The notes: generated by a model not told the origin, from the sequence alone. Shown: positions 1-5,579, numbered from the stretch's first letter. The stretch is DNA of 11,050 bases from Deltaproteobacteria bacterium (GCA_023262305.1 JALRCK010000006.1:9221-20270), one strand, 5' to 3'. A program made the numbers and translations.

Positions 1-1
1 C

Positions 2-802
2 CTGCCAGAATTTGGCTCTTACCAGGACGCGATGCACACGGAGCACCGGTTTCTGTTTCATTCAAAACTCTCATTCTCCATGAATGTGAAGCTCCTCTCA
101 CCCCTCGAGGTTGTGCAGGCAGCCATTCGCGCGTGGTCGAAGAGTAAAGGAAAGGTCTCTATCGAGCAGATCGAGGGATTCGTTCGCCAGATAGCAGGTT
201 GGCGGGAGTTCATGCGGGGTGTGTACTGGACACACATGCCAAAGTACAAAACTCTCAATTTCTTCGGTGCAAAGAGACCGCTTCCGCACTACTTCTGGGA
301 TGGGGATACCAAGATGAGCTGCGTGAAACATGCAGTTCAGCAGTCCCTCGATGACGCGTACGCTCATCACATTCAGCGTCTCATGGTGACGGGTAACTTC
401 TCTATTTTGTGTGGGATAGACCCCAACGAGGTCGATGCATGGTATCTTGGCATATACGCCGATGCCCTAGACTGGGTTCAGCTTCCCAATACGCGGGGCA
501 TGAGTCAGTTCGCTGACGGTGGTATCGTGGGAACCAAGCCCTACACATCGAGCGCAGCCTATATCAATAAAATGTCAAATTATTGCTCGGGATGTTTCTA
601 TAACTTCAAAGAGAAGTTCGGCGAACGTGGATGTCCATTTAACACGCTCTACTGGGATTTTCTCATTCGCAATCGCAAGCTCCTGGAGAGGAATCCCCGC
701 ATCGGAATGGGATACCGGCTGCTTGATAAGATGAAGGAAGGGGACGTGAAGAAGATCACTGTTCGTGCAGCTGAAGTGCTGAAGGGGATTGAAAAGCTGT
801 AG
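2..802 (+). CDS. Iron-sulfur photolyase/cryptochrome (PhrB type), 5' truncated
   Basis: C-terminal part of a photolyase/cryptochrome of the bacterial iron-sulfur class (PhrB/CryB-like; known members repair (6-4) photoproducts or act as cryptochromes). The frame is open from base 2 with family-like residues LPEFGSYQDAM, so the gene starts upstream and the ATG at 32 is internal. Numbering from that ATG, C97, C185, C188 and C201 are the expected 4Fe-4S ligands. Their spacing (88, 3, 13) equals that I recall for Agrobacterium PhrB (C350, C438, C441, C454). H112-H113 in AYAHHIQRLMVTGNF match the PhrB active-site His pair. The FAD-pocket region with SQFADGGIVGTKPY (about 158-171) and the tail MGYRLLDKM are also present. 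About the last half of a roughly 500-residue protein is visible; the N-terminal antenna domain lies outside. The class is secure. Repair versus signalling function cannot be decided from this part. Confidence 0.93.
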   Translation: MPEFGSYQDAMHTEHRFLFHSKLSFSMNVKLLSPLEVVQAAIRAWSKSKGKVSIEQIEGFVRQIAGWREFMRGVYWTHMPKYKTLNFFGAKRPLPHYFWDGDTKMSCVKHAVQQSLDDAYAHHIQRLMVTGNFSILCGIDPNEVDAWYLGIYADALDWVQLPNTRGMSQFADGGIVGTKPYTSSAAYINKMSNYCSGCFYNFKEKFGERGCPFNTLYWDFLIRNRKLLERNPRIGMGYRLLDKMKEGDVKKITVRAAEVLKGIEKL

Positions 803-816
803 AGATAGGTGTGCGG

Positions 817-835
817 CTGCAAGGCAGTCTTGCAG
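817..835 (+). other. Perfect 7-bp hairpin after the photolyase gene
   Basis: CTGCAAG (817-823) and CTTGCAG (829-835) form a perfect 7-bp stem with a 5-base loop, starting 14 bases after the photolyase stop. No T-tract follows (the next bases are gatcctcctg), so it is not a standard intrinsic terminator. It could slow polymerase, protect an mRNA end or be incidental. Confidence 0.3.
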
Positions 836-867
836 GATCCTCCTGATGTCGGTATCAGTGAGAGACT

Positions 868-1344
868 ATGAAGAGAACATCTTTTGCGAAATTAAGCCGT
901 CAGAGTCAGGAGCTATTGGAGGCTGCGCGTGCCGCGATGGAGGGTGCCTATAATCCATACTCCAAGTTTTTTGTCGGGGCGGCACTACGGGCTTCGAGTG
1001 GCGAGATTATATCGGGATCTAATTTCGAGAATGCGAGTTACTCGGTAGTCGTATGCGCTGAGCGTTCCGCGATCGTGCGCGCGTCAGCTATGGGCTGCAA
1101 GACCTTTTCACGCATAGCGGTTATTGGCAGAGGGGCACGCTCTCCGTCGAAAAGTATCGTCTCACCTTGTGGTGTGTGTCGGCAGATGCTGATGGAGTCA
1201 GCGCAGCTTTCGAATAGAAACATAGAGGTCATTATGTCCTCCTCAGACATGAAAAGCATCGTGGTCGCAACGATACGCGAACTTCTCCCTCTGGGATTCG
1301 GACCCCACAACCTCGGTATGGACCTGAGACGGTTTCAGCGTTGA
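868..1344 (+). CDS. cdd: Cytidine deaminase
   Basis: Hydrolyses cytidine and deoxycytidine to uridine and deoxyuridine plus ammonia, in cytosolic pyrimidine salvage. At 158 aa it belongs to the short homotetrameric type (usually about 130-140 aa), not the long E. coli dimer type. Visible motifs: substrate-site NPYSKFFVGAAL (29-40), NFENASYS (52-59), the catalytic CAE with zinc ligand C63 and proton-shuttle E65, and PCGVCRQ with zinc ligands C101 and C104. All catalytic residues are present. The last 25 or so residues (after LLPLGFGP) are a normal family ending with a short basic tail. The ATG at 868 has only a weak purine-rich stretch (gtgagag) upstream; no better in-frame start precedes YNPYSKF. 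It lies 65 bases after the photolyase gene on the same strand and could be co-transcribed with it. It is convergent with the next gene. Confidence 0.95.
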   Translation: MKRTSFAKLSRQSQELLEAARAAMEGAYNPYSKFFVGAALRASSGEIISGSNFENASYSVVVCAERSAIVRASAMGCKTFSRIAVIGRGARSPSKSIVSPCGVCRQMLMESAQLSNRNIEVIMSSSDMKSIVVATIRELLPLGFGPHNLGMDLRRFQR

Positions 1345-1365
1345 AGGGACAGTTGCCGGGTCTCT

Positions 1366-1788
1366 CTAAGGATTGAGCCTTCGATATGCCTGGATGAGAG
1401 GCTCCATTTCATCGTCTGCAACGAGGCAGATCGCGATAATGAGCTCATGCACTCCAACTTCAGTATCTCCGCGACCCACCTGTCGTAGCATGGTTTCGTC
1501 AAGCGTAGACGCCCACGCAAGCTCCGTATTCTCGACCACAGATCGCGATATCGTATGGGCATCGATGTAGTCGTTGAAATACCGTAAATGTTTCGCTGCA
1601 AGCTCTTGAGCCTGCGGCTCTCGTTCAGCAAGAGGGGTGCCGTCAAGTTCGCTGTGAAGACGGGCGGTGGCGTCCCGAAAAGCTGCCTTCCACAACTCTT
1701 TGCGGTTCTCAATCAGGAACGGAGGGAGTGAAAGACTTCCTTTAGTCCCTGATTCGTCTCGATAAATGAGTTTGTACTCTCTTTCCAT
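1366..1788 (-). CDS. Unrecognised 140-aa soluble protein
   Basis: I do not recognise a family. The protein starts MEREYKLIYRDESGTKG, which could form a short beta hairpin. It continues with charged, probably helical segments rich in Glu, Arg and Ala (LWKAAFRDATARLHSELDG, AREPQAQELAAKHLRYFNDYID) and a hydrophobic stretch VHELIIAICLVADDEMEPLI near residues 113-132. That stretch is too polar at its edges for a membrane anchor. No signal peptide or metal motif is seen. It was preferred over the overlapping minus-strand frame 1335-1712 because its composition is protein-like, while that frame is Arg/Ser-rich and featureless. The ATG at 1788 has only a distant CAGGGG upstream, so the start is uncertain. 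It stands alone on minus: convergent with cdd and divergent from the Hsp33-like gene, with 139 bases between. Confidence 0.62.
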   Translation of the reverse strand: MEREYKLIYRDESGTKGSLSLPPFLIENRKELWKAAFRDATARLHSELDGTPLAEREPQAQELAAKHLRYFNDYIDAHTISRSVVENTELAWASTLDETMLRQVGRGDTEVGVHELIIAICLVADDEMEPLIQAYRRLNP

Positions 1789-1809
1789 GGAAGCGAGATT
1801 GGACCCCTG

Positions 1810-1840
1810 CTGATACCGTTACTTTGTGGTCACACGTCAA
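1810..1840 (-). promoter_or_regulatory. Weak candidate promoter for the 140-aa gene
   Basis: Reading minus, TTGACG (1840-1835) is followed after 19 bases by TATCAG (1815-1810). The -35 box matches the sigma-70 consensus at 5 of 6 bases and the -10 at 4 of 6, but the spacer is longer than ideal. It would give a leader of roughly 15 bases before the ATG at 1788. Confidence 0.25.
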
Positions 1841-1866
1841 ACACCAACGGTGATAGGCGATCCAGT

Positions 1867-1896
1867 TTGTCCGGACCGGGCGTGATCGGGTACACT
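1867..1896 (+). promoter_or_regulatory. Candidate sigma-70 promoter for the Hsp33-like gene
   Basis: TTGTCC (1867-1872) and TACACT (1891-1896) are separated by 18 bases; each box matches 4 of 6 consensus bases. Transcription would begin near 1903 and leave about 25 untranslated bases before the ATG at 1928. It lies in the divergent gap beside the minus-strand 140-aa gene. Confidence 0.35.
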
Positions 1897-1927
1897 AGGG
1901 GTGAAGCCTAGCAAAAGCTAATCGCAC

Positions 1928-2716
1928 ATGCCATCCGGACTCGTTGCTATCTCTGAGTACATTCCTAAACGTGAGGGTCTGCTCGTTCGCGTCGATATGT
2001 CGGACTACTTGATAGACTACTACCTCCACCGGAAGGAAGTCGCCCCGAACACCCGTCCTGAGCATGATGAGAAGCTCAAAGAGTTGATCGCGTGCTTTGC
2101 AATCCACCTCTCTGCTCGCACCGGCAGAGAGACCCATGCTTGGACGGTCCACATCGTTGCGGATGTTCCGTACTCTCTCTTTGTTACCGGTAATACGGGA
2201 GAGATCGATGAGACGGGTGTTGCTAAGGGATATATCGTTGGACATATCCTGACTGACCATATCCGGCACACAGACGTGAATTCCATTCACGCACAATTCA
2301 CCAGTCGCGGCCAAGCATTTACCAGCATGGTACGGTGTGACTCATCTGACATTCCAAAAATGGTAGAGCAGTTCTACAACCAGAGTGAGCAACACCCCCT
2401 ACGTCTCAAGCTCTCAGACTCCAGCGATACAGCCTTGGGTCTTGTTGGACTGCCTGAATATGACGAGGAGTGGATCCGCGCGGTGGATGTGGAGGAGGCT
2501 GCTACCAGTGATGCAGTGACAAGGTCTCCGCTCCGAACGTGTGAATTTGCATTCTCATGTGATTGTTCTCCTGACAAGCTCATCCCATTTTTTCGCTCGC
2601 TATCACAGGCTTCTCTTGAGGAGCTCTACGGCGAGGATGAGGAGCTTCAGATTACGTGCCCGCGCTGCGGGCGACAGTTCGGTATTAAGCGGGCCGATTT
2701 TACCCCTGAGCAATAG
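1928..2716 (+). CDS. hslO: Divergent Hsp33-like redox-regulated chaperone
   Basis: Hsp33 is a cytosolic holdase. In the reduced form four cysteines bind zinc; oxidation releases the metal, unfolds the linker and activates the chaperone. The C-terminal zinc centre is clear: CDC (C211, C213) and CPRC (C244, C247). The 31-residue step from C213 to C244 equals C234 to C265 in E. coli Hsp33. The stretch between (SPDKLIPFFRSLSQASLEEL) has the family helix pattern. Upstream, VEQFYNQSEQHPLRLKL (146-162) matches the family's Y-x-x-QSEQ-x-P segment. The N-terminal domain (about 15-140) is strongly diverged: the usual glycine-rich core strands are hard to see, though GVAKGYIVG (97-105) resembles the RGYV segment. 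There is an extra cysteine, C205, just before the motif. Length 262 aa against about 290 usual. A weak SD precedes the ATG. The gene stands as a single unit. Confidence 0.8.
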   Translation: MPSGLVAISEYIPKREGLLVRVDMSDYLIDYYLHRKEVAPNTRPEHDEKLKELIACFAIHLSARTGRETHAWTVHIVADVPYSLFVTGNTGEIDETGVAKGYIVGHILTDHIRHTDVNSIHAQFTSRGQAFTSMVRCDSSDIPKMVEQFYNQSEQHPLRLKLSDSSDTALGLVGLPEYDEEWIRAVDVEEAATSDAVTRSPLRTCEFAFSCDCSPDKLIPFFRSLSQASLEELYGEDEELQITCPRCGRQFGIKRADFTPEQ

Positions 2717-2759
2717 GAATTCCTTCTAATAAAATCAAGGGTCTGTCCCGCATGTACTC

Positions 2760-2788
2760 GGATTCTCCAGTTTTTGTCTGGATTCTCC
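2760..2788 (+). repeat. Direct repeat GGATTCTCC, two copies 20 bases apart
   Basis: GGATTCTCC occurs at 2760-2768 and again at 2780-2788, exactly 20 bases apart (about two helical turns). The copies flank the proposed TTG start of the membrane protein. The spacing would suit two protein sites on one DNA face, but two 9-base copies alone are weak evidence. Confidence 0.35.
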
Positions 2789-3403
2789 GATTACAGAAAC
2801 ATGGGGATCTATGAGATTGCATCGTGGCTGCCCGCCGCATTTTGGATTAGCCTCGCCGGTGGTGCGATTGCAATCTGTCTTGTGGGGGTTGTCCTCCTCG
2901 TTTCACGAGGCGGTGGAGGCGCAGGATGGGGGCTTCAGCGAGAGGCTGAGAGGGCGCATGAGGAATTCCGGGAGGCCGTTAATTGCTTTCGGCATAAATA
3001 TGAAGCGTTGAATGTGTATTCAAACGCCTACTTTAATACATTCCACGCGTCAGGTTGGGATGAACTGAGGTTGCTTCTTGATGATCTTGAGATAGCTGAG
3101 AGCTCGTTGCTTCTCTTGATGGAGCGTAAGAGGTACGCCGATGTGAGAGATATCTCGATTCTATTGATGGGCAAGGCGTCTCCAGACGTAGCACAAGAGC
3201 TGATGAATCGTTTTGAAGGTCTTGAGAGCATAGCCGATTGGAAGCGCCGGTCGAGAGATATCCTACTTCGGGTCATCCAAGCGTCGATGGACTCGGCTCG
3301 TAAGATCGCTTCGGTAGGAATCAATCGGAACAACAGGAGCACCAAGCCTACGTTGGTAACTCTTGCCGAGCTGCGCAGCTCCCTTGCTGATTCGAATAAT
3401 TAA
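2774..3403 (+). CDS. Single-pass membrane protein of unknown function
   Basis: A 209-aa protein of no family I recognise. Residues about 18-44 (from WLPAAFWISL to VVLLVS) form one strong transmembrane helix, followed by R45, a glycine-rich hinge (GGGGAGWG) and a long charged, mainly helical domain to the end. Positive charge after the helix suggests that the C-terminal domain is cytoplasmic. The domain holds Leu- and Glu-rich segments (DELRLLLDDLEIAESSLLLLMERKR near 95-120) that could make helical bundle contacts. The start is uncertain: the longest frame uses TTG at 2774 with only a weak GGATT upstream, while an ATG at 2801 (residue 10) keeps the whole membrane segment but also lacks a good SD. 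The stop overlaps the stop of the convergent 82-aa gene by two bases. Nothing in the context fixes a role. Confidence 0.72.
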   Translation: MSGFSDYRNMGIYEIASWLPAAFWISLAGGAIAICLVGVVLLVSRGGGGAGWGLQREAERAHEEFREAVNCFRHKYEALNVYSNAYFNTFHASGWDELRLLLDDLEIAESSLLLLMERKRYADVRDISILLMGKASPDVAQELMNRFEGLESIADWKRRSRDILLRVIQASMDSARKIASVGINRNNRSTKPTLVTLAELRSSLADSNN

Positions 3404-3648
3404 TGGAGCTTCGACCCGAGGCGAACGAGCTTCTCGATCAAGGCTTCAGCACGCTCTTGTGCGCGCCGAAGTGAAGAGAGGGTGCCTTCGTTCACATCAT
3501 CGTTGAAGAGTTTCTGCTCAGCGCTTAAGCGCATAGCGATACGACCCTCTGCCTTAAGGCTCTTTGCGAGCTCCATGACAGCGTTGTGACCTTGTTCTTC
3601 TGCGATAAGTTCATCGATGAAATCGAGAGAGGTATCTTCGTTTTTCAT
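3400..3648 (-). CDS. Small charged helical protein, 82 aa
   Basis: Not recognised. It starts MKNEDTSLDFIDELIAEEQG and is rich in Glu, Lys, Arg, Leu and Ala with no cysteine, and is probably all helical. The second half (about 42-80, SAEQKLFNDDVNEG to ALIEKLVRLGSKLH) has heptad-like spacing that fits a short coiled coil. Translation looks efficient: TAGGAG lies about 9 bases upstream of the ATG. It is the second gene of a minus-strand pair, 25 bases after the 492-aa gene, and probably on the same mRNA. A partner or helper of that protein is a fair guess from position only. The stop codon (3400-3402) overlaps that of the convergent membrane-protein gene. Confidence 0.72.
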   Translation of the reverse strand: MKNEDTSLDFIDELIAEEQGHNAVMELAKSLKAEGRIAMRLSAEQKLFNDDVNEGTLSSLRRAQERAEALIEKLVRLGSKLH

Positions 3649-3673
3649 AAAGCTAACTCCTACTTAAATCTCT

Positions 3674-5152
3674 TTATATCCAACTCTTCGTCGTTGATTT
3701 CTTAAGATCCGCGAGGGCCTGATCGATAGCAATCTTGATGAGGTCGCTGTTCTCCTGAGACATGCCACCACCAGACGCGAGGTCTTCGGCGGCTTTCACA
3801 CCGATCTTCGAGGAGATCTTGGTGATCTCCTCCAACTTCTCCTTGGCCTCGTCGTGACCAAGCGTCGTCACAAAGTGAACCGCCAGCTCCTCGATTCTTA
3901 GGCATGCATAGTCGACTGTCTCCTGGAAGAGCTTAGGTGCGGTTTCGCTCTGCTTGAGCAGTGGAGTGAGCGGTGCCACTGCGCGAGCAACGTTTTGGAG
4001 CGTCTGGTGATATTGCTCAGATGTGGCAGTAAAGTTCGCCGAGGCATCCACCCAGGCCTTGATTTCATCCTGCGATTGAGCCGCTTCAAAGGTTCCTCGT
4101 ACCTGATTCTCAGCCGCAAGTGAATGGGTTGTGAACCAGGCTCTCAGGGCATTGAAGGTCGATTCGTATACCTTAACCTCAATCTTGTTGCCGTCCGTTG
4201 TTTGAGCGGTCGAGAAGACATCCTTCCGAGTATCCTCGTTCTTTTTGAACTGCTCGGACATGGCGGTGGCTTGCTTCACCACATCACTAACAAAAGTACC
4301 GGCACCCTCAAGAGCTGTCTTTGCCGCGCCGATTGCCTCTTTGAGCTTATCGGGGGACCCTGTCGTAACACCCTCTGATTGTGCGAGGGCCTCAAAGGCG
4401 TTGTTGCGGGCTGTTGAGTAGATGGCTTCCATTTTTTGGTCGATATCAGGCGCCACCGCTTGTAAATTTGGATCAAGGAGGTCAGTGGACCCGAACGTTG
4501 ACTTCTGTGTCGGCGGATTCGGTGCGCCACTATGCACATGCTTGTCGTAGGCCTCTTTATCGTAAACCTTCAGTGCGTCTCGTTGGATCGTGTCAAAGCC
4601 GATAAGGTCGCTAACGACTGTGCCGATCTCTTTTACGGAGTTTGCTGCTTCGATGTATGGCGTCTTACTTGAGCCCAGCTCTGCCTTCATATCGGCATAT
4701 GCTCTGGCGAGCTTAGCGCGCTGTTCGGTTGAGAGTTCTCGCCGATGGGTCGGTGTTAAGTCGGCAACTTTGAAGCCGGTAATCTCCTCACACGCCGAAT
4801 TGAGCTTCTTCATTGCATTGGCAAATTGGTCGCCTGACTTTTCAATCAGGTCGCCAATCGAGTTTCCTAAAGCTTTAACGTGAGCCTGGATAGCCGGATC
4901 CACCTTATCAGAGAATTGCCGCCAGTTTGTCACCGCATCAACGATCTCCTGCTGATGACTCGGCATCTTGTTCATCCGGTCGAGGCGCTCACCTGCCTTG
5001 AATGTGCTTGTGTAGACATCAACGACCTTCGACCACATCGCTTTGAAGAATCCCTTCTCCGGAGTCATGTCGACGGCAGTCGCCGTTACCGAAGGCGCTG
5101 TGAGAGCTGCTGCTGACGGTGCTGGTGTCGGTGCTGGTGCTGGTGTTGCCAT
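3674..5152 (-). CDS. 492-aa helical protein with Ala/Pro-rich N-terminus
   Basis: No family recognised. Residues 1-28 are a low-complexity tract of Ala, Pro and Thr (MATPAPAPTPAPSAAALTAP...), too poor in large hydrophobics for a signal peptide. From about 33 to 490 the sequence looks almost wholly helical and soluble, rich in Ala, Lys, Glu, Asp and Thr. There are only two cysteines (C121, C417) and no membrane segment. Two breaks are likely: a Pro/Gly-rich linker at about 208-235 (SGAPNPPTQKSTFGSTDLLDP) and a Gly-rich spot SGGGMSQ near 460-466. Segments around 93-125 and 273-312 look alike in character (VKALGNSIGDLIEKSGDQF, ALEGAGTFVSDVVKQATAM) and could be an old internal duplication, unproven. 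A good SD (AAAGGAA) lies about 8 bases before the ATG. First gene of a two-gene unit with the 82-aa gene, divergent from the his operon. Composition recalls abundant granule- or surface-binding helical proteins, but this is only a resemblance. Confidence 0.8.
   Translation of the reverse strand: MATPAPAPTPAPSAAALTAPSVTATAVDMTPEKGFFKAMWSKVVDVYTSTFKAGERLDRMNKMPSHQQEIVDAVTNWRQFSDKVDPAIQAHVKALGNSIGDLIEKSGDQFANAMKKLNSACEEITGFKVADLTPTHRRELSTEQRAKLARAYADMKAELGSSKTPYIEAANSVKEIGTVVSDLIGFDTIQRDALKVYDKEAYDKHVHSGAPNPPTQKSTFGSTDLLDPNLQAVAPDIDQKMEAIYSTARNNAFEALAQSEGVTTGSPDKLKEAIGAAKTALEGAGTFVSDVVKQATAMSEQFKKNEDTRKDVFSTAQTTDGNKIEVKVYESTFNALRAWFTTHSLAAENQVRGTFEAAQSQDEIKAWVDASANFTATSEQYHQTLQNVARAVAPLTPLLKQSETAPKLFQETVDYACLRIEELAVHFVTTLGHDEAKEKLEEITKISSKIGVKAAEDLASGGGMSQENSDLIKIAIDQALADLKKSTTKSWI
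5118..5150 (-). repeat. Short tandem repeat coding the Ala/Pro tract
   Basis: On the plus strand, GGTGCT and GGTGTC/GGTGTT units follow each other (five hexamer-like units), which read on minus as GCN-CCN codons for the Ala-Pro tract of the 492-aa protein. Such a tract can change length by replication slippage in whole six-base steps without breaking the frame. Confidence 0.6.
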
Positions 5153-5460
5153 AAACTCAATTCCTTTACTCTATAGAGGGAGGCAATGCACTCCTCTAGC
5201 CATTCTTCCATACTGAACGGACTAATCAAATTCCTTGAGGGATATGCAAAGGTGGGGAACATCTGTGACATTGTGGAAAATGGAAATCATGGATGAGGGT
5301 GCTATGCAGTTAAAACAGGGGGTTGCGCCGGTATGGATCTACTGGTTAACGCTCACAGAAGCGGGTTCGTTCCGGTTGCTACTGCAGTGGTGAGGATGGC
5401 TCCGTTCCTATCTGAATCTAGCCCTTGATTTGGGTAGCCTTCTGTGGGAATCCTATCTGT
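5153..5460. other. Non-coding stretch between divergent units
   Basis: Separates the minus-strand 492/82-aa unit from the his leader. It must hold promoters for both directions, but I find no sigma-70 pair good enough to assign. TTGATTTG at 5425-5432 is one base off the Bacteroidota -7 pattern TAnnTTTG and would start transcription near 5438, just before the leader hairpin; no matching -33 box is clear, so this is a hint only. On the minus side the only sure signal is the SD of the 492-aa gene (around 5161-5167). A 34-codon frame (5289-5393, plus) is present but unsupported. No tRNA, T-box or repeat array is visible. Confidence 0.55.
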
Positions 5461-5496
5461 ATGAGATTTGTTCGATCGTCTCACGCTCATTCCCAC
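5444..5496 (+). promoter_or_regulatory. his leader hairpin (candidate attenuator stem)
   Basis: GTGGGAAT (5444-5451) and ATTCCCAC (5489-5496) are perfect 8-bp complements. The left arm contains the only SD-like bases (GGGAA) of the leader peptide; the right arm lies within its His codons (CAT-TCC-CAC). Inside the loop, TGAGA (5462-5466) and TCTCA (5479-5483) can form a second 5-bp stem. A ribosome on the His codons would cover the right arm and prevent this stem, as in known his attenuators where ribosome position selects between RNA folds. Fold and function are inferred from pairing only. Confidence 0.55.
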
Positions 5497-5511
5497 CATC
5501 ACGGCGCCTAG
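5461..5511 (+). CDS. hisL: his operon leader peptide (16 aa, five His)
   Basis: A 16-codon frame, MRFVRSSHAHSHHHGA followed by TAG, ends 68 bases before hisG. Five of its seven codons 8-14 are histidine, where about 2% His is normal in proteins. E. coli HisL is also 16 aa with a run of seven His. Known role of such peptides: when charged His-tRNA is scarce the ribosome stalls on the His codons and alters RNA folding so that the downstream his genes are expressed. SD-like GGGAA (5446-5450) lies 10 bases upstream of the ATG and is itself in a hairpin arm. The frame stays open upstream to a TTG at 5425, so a longer peptide is possible, but the ATG is the simplest start. The peptide call rests on His clustering, size and position; there is no homology evidence. 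Confidence 0.8.
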   Translation: MRFVRSSHAHSHHHGA

Positions 5512-5523
5512 CGCGCTGATAAA

Positions 5524-5575
5524 TCCCTCGTTCCCTTCACATCGTCAACTATTTTGTTTTACCCGTTACGGGGAG
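5524..5575 (+). promoter_or_regulatory. Possible translational switch over the hisG ribosome site
   Basis: The hisG SD, GGGGAG (5570-5575), can be paired in two ways. Locally, CCCG (5562-5565) pairs with CGGG (5569-5572) over a 3-base loop. At longer range, CCTCGT (5526-5531) pairs with ACGGGG (5568-5573), six pairs with one G-U. The pyrimidine tract 5524-5538 (TCCCTCGTTCCCTTC) resembles an anti-SD, and its TTCCC (5531-5535) could also pair with GGGAA of the leader hairpin (5446-5450). A T-rich run (5551-5560) follows a G-poor stretch that cannot make a local stem, so I see no ordinary terminator. This favours, without proving, control of translation. Confidence 0.35.
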
Positions 5576-5579
5576 TTCT

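Noticed and set aside
1335..1712. A 125-codon minus-strand frame overlapping the 140-aa gene
   Set aside because: Arg/Ser-rich composition and no motif; it is a frame shadow of the 140-aa gene and also overlaps the end of cdd.
5086..5271. A 61-codon minus-strand frame with a His/Gln-rich end, close to the his operon, suggesting a second His leader
   Set aside because: The His/Gln run is only the Ala/Pro repeat of the 492-aa gene read in another frame, it lies on the wrong strand for the his operon, and the 492-aa gene has the better SD and start.
5289..5393. A 34-codon plus-strand frame in the non-coding gap, with a hydrophobic middle (VWIYWLTLTEAG)
   Set aside because: No convincing SD, no recognisable motif and a length expected by chance. 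Conservation in relatives would be needed.
5502..5517. GC-rich palindromes (GGCGCC, AGCGCGCT) at the leader stop codon as a terminator stem
   Set aside because: The best hairpin is GCGC-cta-GCGC, only 4 bp with a 3-base loop, and no T-tract follows directly.
5512..5579. T-box riboswitch or standard intrinsic terminator before hisG
   Set aside because: No T-box core sequence is seen, and the T-rich run 5551-5560 is not preceded by a stem-forming GC segment.
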